NCBI RefSeq assembly: GCF_900639985.1
Contig: NZ_CAAAIM010000004.1
Span: 124,001 to 188,000, forward strand
DNA length: 64,000 nt
Reading direction: 5' to 3'
Source: Legionella rowbothamii
GTDB lineage: Bacteria; Pseudomonadota; Gammaproteobacteria; Legionellales; Legionellaceae
Shown here: positions 8,443 to 16,168 of the stretch, in pieces
How positions within the stretch are numbered: the stretch's first letter is position 1
Layout: every line of letters begins with the position of its first letter
Notes under the pieces: model-generated
Databases searched by the model: none
Seen by the model: only the letters and a program-made list of their open reading frames with translations
What the model was told of the DNA's origin: nothing
Made by a program: the position numbers and the translations under genes

Positions 8443-8841
8443 ATGACTCGATTAATAAAAAAATATAAAAATCGTCGCCTTTATGATACAGAAACCAGTC
8501 AATACATTACTCTTGAAGAGCTACAACGTTATGTCGTGGATGGGGTACAATTTACCGTTGAAGATTCAATGACTGGGAAAGATTTAACGAATACCATTTT
8601 GTTACAAATTATTGTCGAGATGGAAGCGGGAGCAAATCAATTTTTATCCTCGGCAATTTTACGACAGATCATTTCTTTAGCGAATCATCCGATGCATGCT
8701 TCGTTAAAAAAAATGATGGAGCAAATGTTTGCGGTTATGGAAAAACCCCTACAAACTAATCCTTATACCCAAGCTACTGAAAACTGGAATCAGCAAATGC
8801 AGACAATGATGCAGCAGTGGCAGTCTTTATTTAAATCTTAA
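8443..8841 (+). CDS. phaR: PHB synthesis repressor PhaR
   Basis: PhaR represses phasin genes and its own network when no PHB granule is present, and is released when it binds the polymer. The 132-residue protein starts with the conserved DNA-binding region TRLIKKYKNRRLYDTETSQYI and continues with the PHB-accumulation regulatory domain. Its C-terminus is rich in Gln and Met (QQMQTMMQQWQSLF). ATG 8443 is chosen because conservation starts there; an upstream frame from 8377 adds unrelated residues. Its position between phaB and the phasins, and the TGC-rich sites at both phasin promoters, fit its role. Confidence 0.92.
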   Translation: MTRLIKKYKNRRLYDTETSQYITLEELQRYVVDGVQFTVEDSMTGKDLTNTILLQIIVEMEAGANQFLSSAILRQIISLANHPMHASLKKMMEQMFAVMEKPLQTNPYTQATENWNQQMQTMMQQWQSLFKS

Positions 8842-8970
8842 GTAAAAAGCACACATACTCTTAGGGCCATACTGTTGCGTAGGTAGGCTGAGGCCCCGCA
8901 GCGAAGCATTGATTATACTCAGTTGGGCTTCATAGCTCAGCTTAGTTCTGATGCTTCAAGATGCGGGTTA

Positions 8971-8982
8971 TGCTGCACTGCA
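8971..8982. promoter_or_regulatory. Candidate upstream PhaR site before phasin 1
   Basis: TGCTGCACTGCA lies 22 bp upstream of the phasin 1 -35 box. It is TGC-rich like sites reported for PhaR in Paracoccus and Ralstonia, and corresponds in position to the 9470-9483 site before phasin 2. Binding is inferred. Confidence 0.4.
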
Positions 8983-9004
8983 AAAAAAATAATATTCTAA
9001 TACA

Positions 9005-9054
9005 TTGACAATAAGGATTACAATGTACTAATATTAAATTGTGCGATGCAACAT
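9005..9054 (+). promoter_or_regulatory. Phasin 1 promoter with overlapping PhaR-type operator
   Basis: The -35 box TTGACA (9005-9010) and -10 box TAATAT (9029-9034) are separated by 18 bp. TTGTGCGATGCAACAT (9039-9054) covers the expected transcription start and recurs with one base changed at phasin 2. Placement over the start site suits a repressor. Confidence 0.6.
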
Positions 9055-9070
9055 AATAGTGGAGAATATC

Positions 9071-9361
9071 ATGAATCAACCCAATTTTGAAAAATGGAGC
9101 GATATGGCGAAGAAGTTACAAGAGCCTTTCCAAGCCATCGCTGAATTAAATGTTAAAACATTACAAGGTATTACTTATATCAAACCAGAAGAACTTGCTA
9201 GCATAAAAAAGCCTGAAGAACTATTAGAAAAGCAAATTAATTTAGCTGTTGAAAATGGTCATAAGGCTTTGGATTATATGCAAAAGTCTTTTCAAATTTT
9301 TGAAAAGGCAATGTTGAGTCTGGTTGAAGAAGCTAAAAGAACTGGATCTGATAAGCACTGA
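9071..9361 (+). CDS. Phasin family protein, copy 1
   Basis: Phasins coat PHB granules and control their size and number. The 96-residue, largely helical protein has the phasin-type pattern: ...LQEPFQAIAELNVKTLQ..., INLAVENGHKALDYMQKSFQIF and a charged end. GTGGAG lies just before ATG 9071, giving MNQPNFEKWSD; the longer frame from 9041 is not needed. Copy 2, 200 bp downstream, is nearly identical over its whole length including the ribosome-binding region. A good terminator follows at 9383-9410, so each phasin is its own transcript. Confidence 0.85.
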   Translation: MNQPNFEKWSDMAKKLQEPFQAIAELNVKTLQGITYIKPEELASIKKPEELLEKQINLAVENGHKALDYMQKSFQIFEKAMLSLVEEAKRTGSDKH

Positions 9362-9382
9362 TTATAAGTTTCTACCTACTTT

Positions 9383-9410
9383 AAAAAGCCGCTATTTAAG
9401 CGGTTTTTTT
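9383..9410 (+). terminator. Rho-independent terminator of phasin 1
   Basis: AAAAAGCCGC pairs with GCGGTTTTTTT around a TATTTAA loop, and T-rich sequence follows. This is a standard intrinsic terminator 21 bp after the stop codon. Confidence 0.85.
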
Positions 9411-9469
9411 ATTTTATCTCAAGTTTTGCATGTTTCAAAAATATTCTTTAGTGCAAAACAAATAAAATG

Positions 9470-9483
9470 TTGCGATGCAGCAA
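9470..9483. promoter_or_regulatory. Candidate upstream PhaR site before phasin 2
   Basis: TTGCGATGCAGCAA, an inverted repeat of TTGC/GCAA around GATGCA, lies 17 bp upstream of the phasin 2 -35 box. It shares the GATGCA centre with the operator at 9039-9054. Confidence 0.45.
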
Positions 9484-9500
9484 AATAATTTATTAATCTA

Positions 9501-9550
9501 TTGACAAAAAAAGAGATCATGTACTATTATTAAATTGTGCAATGCAACAT
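9501..9550 (+). promoter_or_regulatory. Phasin 2 promoter with overlapping PhaR-type operator
   Basis: The boxes are TTGACA (9501-9506) and TATTAT (9525-9530) with an 18-bp spacer. TTGTGCAATGCAACAT (9535-9550) sits over the start site, as at phasin 1. The two promoters are duplicated along with the genes. Confidence 0.6.
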
Positions 9551-9566
9551 AATGGTGGAGAATATC

Positions 9567-9848
9567 ATGAATCAACCTAATTTTGAAAAATGGAGCGATA
9601 TGGCTAAGAAGTTACAAGAGCCACTTCAAGCCATTGCTGGATTAAATATGAAAACACTACAAGCCGTGACTTACATCAAACCAGAAGAGCTTGCAAAGAT
9701 TAAAAAGCCTGAAGAACTATTTGAAAAGCAAATTAATTTGGCTGTTGAAAATGGTCATAAGGCACTAGATTATATGCAAAAATCTTTTCAAATCTTTGAA
9801 AAAGCAATGCTAAGCTTGGTTGATGAAGCTAAAAAATCAGCTTCGTAG
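9567..9848 (+). CDS. Phasin family protein, copy 2
   Basis: This 93-residue PHB granule-associated protein is almost the same as copy 1. It differs at scattered positions (for example GLNMKTLQAVTY for ELNVKTLQGITY) and ends in DEAKKSAS, three residues shorter. It starts at ATG 9567 with GGTGGAG upstream. The tandem copies with copied promoters suggest dosage or growth-phase fine tuning of granule coating, which is inference. A terminator follows at 9861-9893. Confidence 0.85.
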   Translation: MNQPNFEKWSDMAKKLQEPLQAIAGLNMKTLQAVTYIKPEELAKIKKPEELFEKQINLAVENGHKALDYMQKSFQIFEKAMLSLVDEAKKSAS

Positions 9849-9860
9849 AGTATAAAAAGA

Positions 9861-9893
9861 TGTGCTTTGGTTGCAAGCAACCAGGCACATTTT
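9861..9893 (+). terminator. Terminator of phasin 2
   Basis: TGTGC..GGTTGC-AA-GCAACC..GCACA forms a long hairpin with a small internal mismatch and is followed by TTTT. It also faces the 3' end of the convergent sugar dehydrogenase gene and could serve both. Confidence 0.7.
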
Positions 9894-9907
9894 GAACTAT
9901 CGCAGAC

Positions 9908-11176
9908 CTATAATCCCCAATAAAGAATATCTTTTCTCAGCCCCGAAGAATGGGCATAGACGCCAGGAATATCAATAAACACACCATTGGTAACGAGTTT
10001 ATCACTTATCTTTTGCACGCCAAATTGAATAAACTCTTCATGTGCTTGGCAAAGCACAATCGCATCGCATTGTTCTAATTCTTCTAAATCAATCCAATCC
10101 ATATCTATTTTTTCATGAATTACTAATGGGTCGCAGGCGAGGGCGTTGATGCCCATAGATTTGAGATTATCGTATAAATTAATTGATAAGCTGTGACGGA
10201 TATCATTAACATTTGCTTTAAAACTCATCCCTAAAATAGCAATTTTGGCATCAGACACAACGATTTTCTGTTTAATGAGCAGCGTGGTTAATTTATTCAT
10301 TATAAAATAATAAAATTGTTGATTCGTTTGACAGGCACAGCTTATTAAATTATGGATACAATCAGAGGTACTGGCTTGGTGAATTAAGTAATATGGGTCC
10401 TCGGGAATGCAATGTCCTCCAACCAAGCCTGGAGTGTATGGATGAAAATTTGATTTTGTTTTTGCGGCTGCTAAGACGTCATGAAAAGGGATATTCAGTT
10501 TATCCATTATCTGAGCAAATTCATTCATCAAGGAAATATTAACACTGCGTTGGATATTTTCCAGAAGTTTACTTGATTCAGCTATTTCAAGGCTCGGTGC
10601 ACTATGCACTTTTATCTCTGGAATTAATTGATACAACTGTTCTATTTTTCTTAGTGCCTCTTCGTTTTGTCCGGAGATAACCCGCACTGAAGTAGTGAGT
10701 TGGGTCAAACGTTTATCTCCAGGAACGATGCGTTCAGAAGTGTAGCCCACCAAGAAATCAGTGCCGCTTATTAATCCACTGTTTTTATTAAGAATGGGGA
10801 TTAGCAACTCGCGAGTCGCCCCAGGAAATACGGTTGACTCCAAAATAACGAGATCTCCTTTTTTTAACACAGAAGCAACAAGTTTTGATGCGGTCTTTAA
10901 TGGATGAAGATCGGGTACTTTGTGTGAGTTTATGGGAGTCGGCACGGAGATTAAATAATAATTGGCCTCTTTTAATTGCTCAGGATCATGAGTAAAATTA
11001 ATATTCTTGGTGTGAACATCTGTAATTTCCATATTTTGGTCAATGCCACATGCCAGCTCGTTAATGCGTTGTTGGTTGATATCAAAAGCAATGACTTTGA
11101 TTCCTGCATTCGAAAGGGTAAGCGCACTATGTAAACCAACATACCCAACTCCTATTATTGCAACGATTTGCGTCAT
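9908..11176 (-). CDS. Nucleotide-sugar dehydrogenase (UDP-GlcNAc/UDP-glucose 6-dehydrogenase family)
   Basis: Enzymes of this family oxidise C6 of a UDP-hexose or UDP-HexNAc to the uronic acid with two NAD+. The 422-residue protein has the N-terminal Rossmann motif GVGYVG, the TSERIVPGDK segment, and the catalytic Cys in GGHCIPEDPYYL. Sequence style is closer to the WbpA/VipA/WecC group acting on UDP-N-acetylhexosamines than to UDP-glucose dehydrogenase, but substrate cannot be read with certainty. It is the last gene on the minus strand of the Pel block, 157 bp after the epimerase gene. A supply of UDP-HexNAc uronic acid for the polysaccharide is inference. Confidence 0.82.
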   Translation of the reverse strand: MTQIVAIIGVGYVGLHSALTLSNAGIKVIAFDINQQRINELACGIDQNMEITDVHTKNINFTHDPEQLKEANYYLISVPTPINSHKVPDLHPLKTASKLVASVLKKGDLVILESTVFPGATRELLIPILNKNSGLISGTDFLVGYTSERIVPGDKRLTQLTTSVRVISGQNEEALRKIEQLYQLIPEIKVHSAPSLEIAESSKLLENIQRSVNISLMNEFAQIMDKLNIPFHDVLAAAKTKSNFHPYTPGLVGGHCIPEDPYYLIHQASTSDCIHNLISCACQTNQQFYYFIMNKLTTLLIKQKIVVSDAKIAILGMSFKANVNDIRHSLSINLYDNLKSMGINALACDPLVIHEKIDMDWIDLEELEQCDAIVLCQAHEEFIQFGVQKISDKLVTNGVFIDIPGVYAHSSGLRKDILYWGL

Positions 11177-11332
11177 AATATCCCTTTTGTATGCCGTTCA
11201 TCTTAATAGGAAGTATAGATTATATTTTGCGTATTCTGTACATTTATGTAGTGATCTGCGATGGAATTGTAAAGAGGAGGCGTAATGCTGAAATAGATTC
11301 CCTGGTGCCTTGAATGAAGTTTTTATCCTGTA

Positions 11333-12253
11333 TTAGGGGGTGTTGGTTAAGAAAAAATCAATGGTTTCTTGTAATCCAGTAGAGAAATCATACGTTGTTG
11401 TAAGACCTAAAGCGTGCATTTTATCTACACTGCCTACAGAATGTAGAATATCATAGGAACGTTTGGGAGCATGGGTAGGTTTTATATTTTTCCCCATAAG
11501 TTTCGCAATTTCAAGCGCCAATTGAGAGATACTAATTCCTTTGCCAGTACATACATTAACAACGCCGCCATCAGTATTTACTTTCCTCATTGCGTTGACC
11601 AAGGCATTGACCACATCTTTCACAAAAATAAAATCTCGAGTTTGAGTACCATCACCAAAAATTATAGGAGACTTGGTGTCTTTGAGTTTATTAATAAACT
11701 TAGTGATTACCCCTGAATAGAGCGATTCGGGAGCTTGTCTTGGGCCATATAAATTAAACAGGCGTAAACCTAAAGTTGGTAATTGGTAGTTTTTTCCTAA
11801 AGCATAAGCATTTAACTCCACCGCTAATTTATCGCAACCATAAGATGAAAGTGGTTTCACGAGTTGGTTTTCTGTAAGGGGGAGGTGTGGGGTATCACCG
11901 TAAACAGCACAAGAAGAGGTATACACAATGGGAATCTTACCGGCCTCAATGGCTAATTTAAAAACAATTAAACTTCCTTGCATGTTCGTTGCATGAAAGT
12001 GAAACCAATCCTCCATGGTCATAATCACCGAAGGAATACCAATTAAATGAAAACAGCCGTCAATATTTTGAAAATAAGGACGAACGAGTTCTTCATTAAG
12101 TATACTGGTTTTAATCGTTTTCGCTTGGGGATGCTCATAGTTTCCGGTAGAGAAATCGTCAATGACCGTAACTTCATGCTTGTTTTCGATTAAAAAATCA
12201 ACCAGATGGGAGCCTAAAAAGCCAGCACCGCCAGTCACCAAGTAGTTACCCAT
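11333..12253 (-). CDS. NAD-dependent UDP-sugar epimerase/dehydratase, PelX-like by position
   Basis: This is an extended short-chain dehydrogenase. It has the NAD motif TGGAGFLG near the N-terminus, the SSCAVYGD segment, and the catalytic Tyr-Lys in SSYGCDKLAVE. FNLYGPRQ and FGDGTQTRDFIFVKDVV are typical of UDP-glucose/UDP-GlcNAc 4-epimerases. Length from ATG 12253 is 306 residues; the longer frame from 12307 adds 18 unrelated residues. It lies 63 bp after pelG. In Pseudomonas, PelX, a UDP-GlcNAc C4-epimerase, is linked to pel and makes the GalNAc precursor, so the same job is likely here. That assignment rests on position and family. Confidence 0.8.
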   Translation of the reverse strand: MGNYLVTGGAGFLGSHLVDFLIENKHEVTVIDDFSTGNYEHPQAKTIKTSILNEELVRPYFQNIDGCFHLIGIPSVIMTMEDWFHFHATNMQGSLIVFKLAIEAGKIPIVYTSSCAVYGDTPHLPLTENQLVKPLSSYGCDKLAVELNAYALGKNYQLPTLGLRLFNLYGPRQAPESLYSGVITKFINKLKDTKSPIIFGDGTQTRDFIFVKDVVNALVNAMRKVNTDGGVVNVCTGKGISISQLALEIAKLMGKNIKPTHAPKRSYDILHSVGSVDKMHALGLTTTYDFSTGLQETIDFFLTNTP

Positions 12254-12316
12254 TTTGCCATCCTTAGGTGATGGATTATATATGGGAGTATAGCCTATGC
12301 CATCCACCTAGCATGT

Positions 12317-13690
12317 CTAATCAACCATCATAAATGTAGTGAACTCAAGATTTTTAAAATTATGATTTAAAAAGAGGAGTGCGCAGGATATTGCGATAAG
12401 CGAACTAAATCCCAGGCCATAGCCGTAGTAATTAGGCCCTGCATACAACGAAATTAGCGTAAATGCACCGTTGCATACAGCAAACACAAGACTGACTATT
12501 AACGCATGTAGGTATTGAGTCATGTAATATAAAATATTTAATAATCCGAACAGGATGATATTTAAACCAACAGCAACTAAAAGGATAAATAATAAATTAA
12601 GGTAAATTGGTAAAATTTCCAATTGCTGAAAAATATAGCTCATCGAGAGAAACGCAATGATAAGCATGGCTGATTGCGCTTTAAAAAGGCTAAATACAGA
12701 GTTTCTACCCGCCTGTATTAACTCATTTCGAACTGCATCAATTTCCGACAAGGGTTTTCTTTGAAAAATTGTTTTCATATATTGGGGATAAACCAATGCG
12801 AAATTCGCTTCAATATGGAATAAAAAAATCGCAGTAGCAGGGATCGCCACAATGTATGCAATAAACATGGGTAAATCATAAAGGGGGGATAATCTTAGCG
12901 GTGGATAGATTAAAAAACCTGTATTAGGATGATACCAAAAAAGAAATTTATCAATCCAAAATCCTAAGGCATAAAAAAAATTAGAAAACACCAAGGTAAA
13001 ATAAAGATTTTCTTTTTTTAGAAAATCAAATTTAATGCACTCGTTGGCTGGGTAATAATCCAAAATTGCGTAGAATAAAAAACCTAATATAATTACTTGT
13101 GCTAGCAAGAATCCAAATAAGAAAGCAATTAAGTCATTTCGCGCCCATAAAAAATAGAGAACAATCATGCAGTAATAGCCTAGAGCAAATCCCCAAATAA
13201 TAAATCGATACGCTTTTAGGCCACTCAATAGAACGATGGAAAGCCAAATCATGCATAAAATATTGAACGAGGAGATAAGCAAAATTTTTATACTGAGGCT
13301 TTGTTCTAAAAAGAAATAAAAGACTAATGGAACTGAAATAAATACGCTAAAACAAAGTTGTATGAATAAAGCACCAATAAAATTAGGTGTTATTTGATCA
13401 AATTCAATCGAGAAAATCTTGTCGGCCATAAAACGAAAGAAGGAATACTGGAATAAAGCACTTAAGATCATGCTTGTGGCTAAAAGATGGGTGACTATGG
13501 ATAAAAATTGATAGCCCAATAGTAAATTGGCGGTAGAAAGAAAGGAATAAAAACAAATAATTCCTAGACTGAAAATAATAAAAAGTCCCGGCCCTGCTCC
13601 GATAAGGGCAGTGAAACTATACGCGGTTAACATGCTCCGATAAGAGCCCTGTTTCCACATTTTTAATAATTCAAATCCAATTCCGGCCAT
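12317..13690 (-). CDS. pelG: Pel exopolysaccharide inner-membrane transporter PelG
   Basis: PelG is the polytopic inner-membrane protein, related to polysaccharide flippases, that works with PelD, PelE and PelF to move Pel across the membrane. The 457-residue product opens with MAGIGFELLKMWKQGSYRS, the highly conserved PelG N-terminus, and has about twelve hydrophobic segments. Length matches the family. It overlaps the end of pelF by 20 bp, implying coupled translation. Confidence 0.93.
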   Translation of the reverse strand: MAGIGFELLKMWKQGSYRSMLTAYSFTALIGAGPGLFIIFSLGIICFYSFLSTANLLLGYQFLSIVTHLLATSMILSALFQYSFFRFMADKIFSIEFDQITPNFIGALFIQLCFSVFISVPLVFYFFLEQSLSIKILLISSFNILCMIWLSIVLLSGLKAYRFIIWGFALGYYCMIVLYFLWARNDLIAFLFGFLLAQVIILGFLFYAILDYYPANECIKFDFLKKENLYFTLVFSNFFYALGFWIDKFLFWYHPNTGFLIYPPLRLSPLYDLPMFIAYIVAIPATAIFLFHIEANFALVYPQYMKTIFQRKPLSEIDAVRNELIQAGRNSVFSLFKAQSAMLIIAFLSMSYIFQQLEILPIYLNLLFILLVAVGLNIILFGLLNILYYMTQYLHALIVSLVFAVCNGAFTLISLYAGPNYYGYGLGFSSLIAISCALLFLNHNFKNLEFTTFMMVD

Positions 13691-15197
13691 GTGTTATCGC
13701 TGCATCGTAAATTAAAGTGTAGTTTTGGATTAGCTCATCCATACTGTAATATTTGCGCACTCGAGTTGCAGCAGTATGTTTAGCACTATTCCATGTTTTT
13801 TCGTCCGTGAGTAACTCATACGCTGCGTTGGCTATGCCTTCAGCGTCTGCCATAGGCACTATACGACCAGCTAATCCTAATGATTTGTCCTCTTCATTTT
13901 TGCCTTCAATGAGTTCACGGCAGCCACCCACGTCGGTTGAAACAACAGGAAGACCCACAGCAAAGCTTTCAAGCATTACAAAAGGAGAACCTTCGCTAAT
14001 GGATGTCATTAACAGCAGGTCGATTTGTGGATAAATTTCCATCATCTTCTGTTCGCCGATAAACTTAATTTTGTCTTCAAGTTCCAGCATCTCTACTAGC
14101 TTTTTACAATTAGCTACATAATGCTTATTTTCATTTAATGATCCTACAATCCAAGCCTCAACCTGCGGTAATTTTTTTATTAATAAGGCACTTGCTCGGA
14201 TAAAGGTTTTTGCATCTTTAATTGGAACTACTCGCCCAATAAATGCAACGACGGGTTTTGTCTTATTAAGTTGTTTATCTATAAAGGGGTAATGCGTAAA
14301 ATCAATGCCGTAGGACATTATTTGAGTTCGCTCAGGTTGAGCTCCATCTGCAATTTGGCGTGCTTGATACCCTTCAAATAAGCTGATAATAGGATTAGAT
14401 GCACTATAGGTTATTTTTGCTAATACTTTAAAAAAGCGTACCCAAACTTCAAGTAAGCCACTTTTACGGGAAAATGGGGAGTTTTCTTTTACGACGTTCT
14501 CAAAAAAATAGTGACTGATTAGCTCGATCCACCGCTCTTTTGTATAGATTCCATGTTCTGTAAGAACGAGTGGGATCTCGTATTTCTTTTGTAATAACGC
14601 ACCTAAAAAGCCAGCGTAGCCAGTTGAGGCACTATGTAATACTTTGAATTTGGGAACCTTGTCCACAATCTTTGCTAGTTCCCAAAAAGGGCGGTGTAGA
14701 CTGCGAATACCCCAGAAATAATCAAAAAAGGATTGATCAGAATATTGTTCTTTGTATTTTTTTATCAAGAGATCCCAAGATGTTTTGGAGTGTAAGAATA
14801 AATCTTTGTTGAGGTGGGCTTTATCCCCCATTAATTCAAATAATTCGGGCATCGTATCTGATTGATCGTGAATAAACTTGTCGAATTTTTGATGCATGGA
14901 GGTAATTTTATTTTTTGTTTCTGGATCAATATCCCGATTAGAATGATCGATGTGCTCTTGTTTTTCAAATAAGAAGTGGGCTTCTAAATGGACTACATTC
15001 GGTAAAAGAGAGCTATGAAAGCCAGTATAATCATCAGCACTTGTTCCTAGGAATATAATTGCAAAACTGTATTGTGGTAATACGCGAATTAATTCTCGTG
15101 CCCAATGAGCTACGCCGCCCCCAACAAAAGGATAAGTACCTTCTAATATTAAGCAGATATCTGCTTCTTGAGCTTTTGGAAATTCTAATTGATTCAT
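13671..15197 (-). CDS. pelF: Pel polysaccharide glycosyltransferase PelF
   Basis: PelF is the cytoplasmic GT4-family glycosyltransferase thought to polymerise Pel from UDP-sugars. The 508-residue protein has the PelF signature ADICLILEGTYPFVGGGV near the start. It also has the GT-B C-terminal domain with the EX7E-type motif SEGSPFVMLESFAVGLPVV and STDVGG. ATG 15197 forms an ATGA overlap with the pelE stop and is preferred over 15209, four codons upstream. Overlaps on both sides show tight coupling with pelE and pelG. Confidence 0.94.
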   Translation of the reverse strand: MNQLEFPKAQEADICLILEGTYPFVGGGVAHWARELIRVLPQYSFAIIFLGTSADDYTGFHSSLLPNVVHLEAHFLFEKQEHIDHSNRDIDPETKNKITSMHQKFDKFIHDQSDTMPELFELMGDKAHLNKDLFLHSKTSWDLLIKKYKEQYSDQSFFDYFWGIRSLHRPFWELAKIVDKVPKFKVLHSASTGYAGFLGALLQKKYEIPLVLTEHGIYTKERWIELISHYFFENVVKENSPFSRKSGLLEVWVRFFKVLAKITYSASNPIISLFEGYQARQIADGAQPERTQIMSYGIDFTHYPFIDKQLNKTKPVVAFIGRVVPIKDAKTFIRASALLIKKLPQVEAWIVGSLNENKHYVANCKKLVEMLELEDKIKFIGEQKMMEIYPQIDLLLMTSISEGSPFVMLESFAVGLPVVSTDVGGCRELIEGKNEEDKSLGLAGRIVPMADAEGIANAAYELLTDEKTWNSAKHTAATRVRKYYSMDELIQNYTLIYDAAITHGRNWI

Positions 15198-16168
15198 TTT
15201 TTGTCCCAAAAGTATTTAACCGGTGCAATAAGAGAGACATCCAATAGTACATCTGAATCTAAATATTTTTTTACTGCTAAATAATCGCGTTGATTGTATT
15301 TTATTTCCGCTAAGTAAGGCAGTACTTGAGAAGGCGGCACGTTAAAGAAGAGGGTTTTATTAAAGGCTTCTTCCGCTTCAGGAAATTTTTTCAAGCGGAT
15401 AAATATCTTGCCTAACAGCACCCATAGCGTAGCATCCTCTGGTAAAATTCTTAAAGCGGATAAGGCATAAGAAAGCGCTTTTTCTATAATGGAGTGCTCT
15501 AATTCACTAAAGATTAAATGGCGATAAACTAATTCCCAATAATGCAGTGCCAAATTCTTTTCGAATTTTGCGCGTATTTCTTCGCTAAGCTTATCAGTGT
15601 CTAATAATTTTAACAGTTGTTCAATATCTTCAGAAATAAATCGTTCTTGTTGCTCTAAAATATTAAAAGCTAATAAACGAATTTCATCTGCTTCATCAGC
15701 CAAAAGATGGTACATAATTTTATTAACGTCGGCAAATTGCCCTAATCGAATTAATGCTTCCGTCCGTTGATAGGGATTGGAGCTATGAAGTAGGTTTCTG
15801 AGGGCACCACCTTCTCCGTAGAGTGATTTTATGGGTTTAAGCTGTTGAATGTTAATGCGGTTATCTAAGCTTTCTGCATGCTTATAAAATTGCTTGTGAA
15901 AGTGAAAAAGGGTAAATACCACAAAAAAGCCAATCAATATTCCCCAGATGGGAATGAAAAAAGTCAGCAAGAAAATAAATACTGAAAAACTCCAACTAAC
16001 CTGCTTAAAATAGGATTTTAAAAAAAAATGCGCGGTTAGACTAAGAATTAAGCAGGAGATAAAATGAGGAAAAAGGGGGGCGGCTACAAGCGATTCCGAG
16101 GCTAAATCTATTAGGTTAAGCTCGATTATGAGACTAACACCAAATAATATCATTACGATTAATATCAT
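15194..16168 (-). CDS. pelE: Pel biosynthesis protein PelE (membrane/TPR)
   Basis: PelE is the inner-membrane protein with a cytoplasmic TPR region that, in Pseudomonas, bridges PelD and PelF. The 324-residue product has N-terminal hydrophobic segments (about 1-20, 30-48 and 58-90). These are followed by helical repeat sequence including LSALRILPEDATLWVLLGKI and FPEAEEAFNKTLFFNVPPSQV. Similarity between PelE proteins is generally low; the call rests on order (D-E-F), architecture and length. It overlaps pelD by 4 bp and pelF by 4 bp. Confidence 0.85.
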   Translation of the reverse strand: MILIVMILFGVSLIIELNLIDLASESLVAAPLFPHFISCLILSLTAHFFLKSYFKQVSWSFSVFIFLLTFFIPIWGILIGFFVVFTLFHFHKQFYKHAESLDNRINIQQLKPIKSLYGEGGALRNLLHSSNPYQRTEALIRLGQFADVNKIMYHLLADEADEIRLLAFNILEQQERFISEDIEQLLKLLDTDKLSEEIRAKFEKNLALHYWELVYRHLIFSELEHSIIEKALSYALSALRILPEDATLWVLLGKIFIRLKKFPEAEEAFNKTLFFNVPPSQVLPYLAEIKYNQRDYLAVKKYLDSDVLLDVSLIAPVKYFWDKK

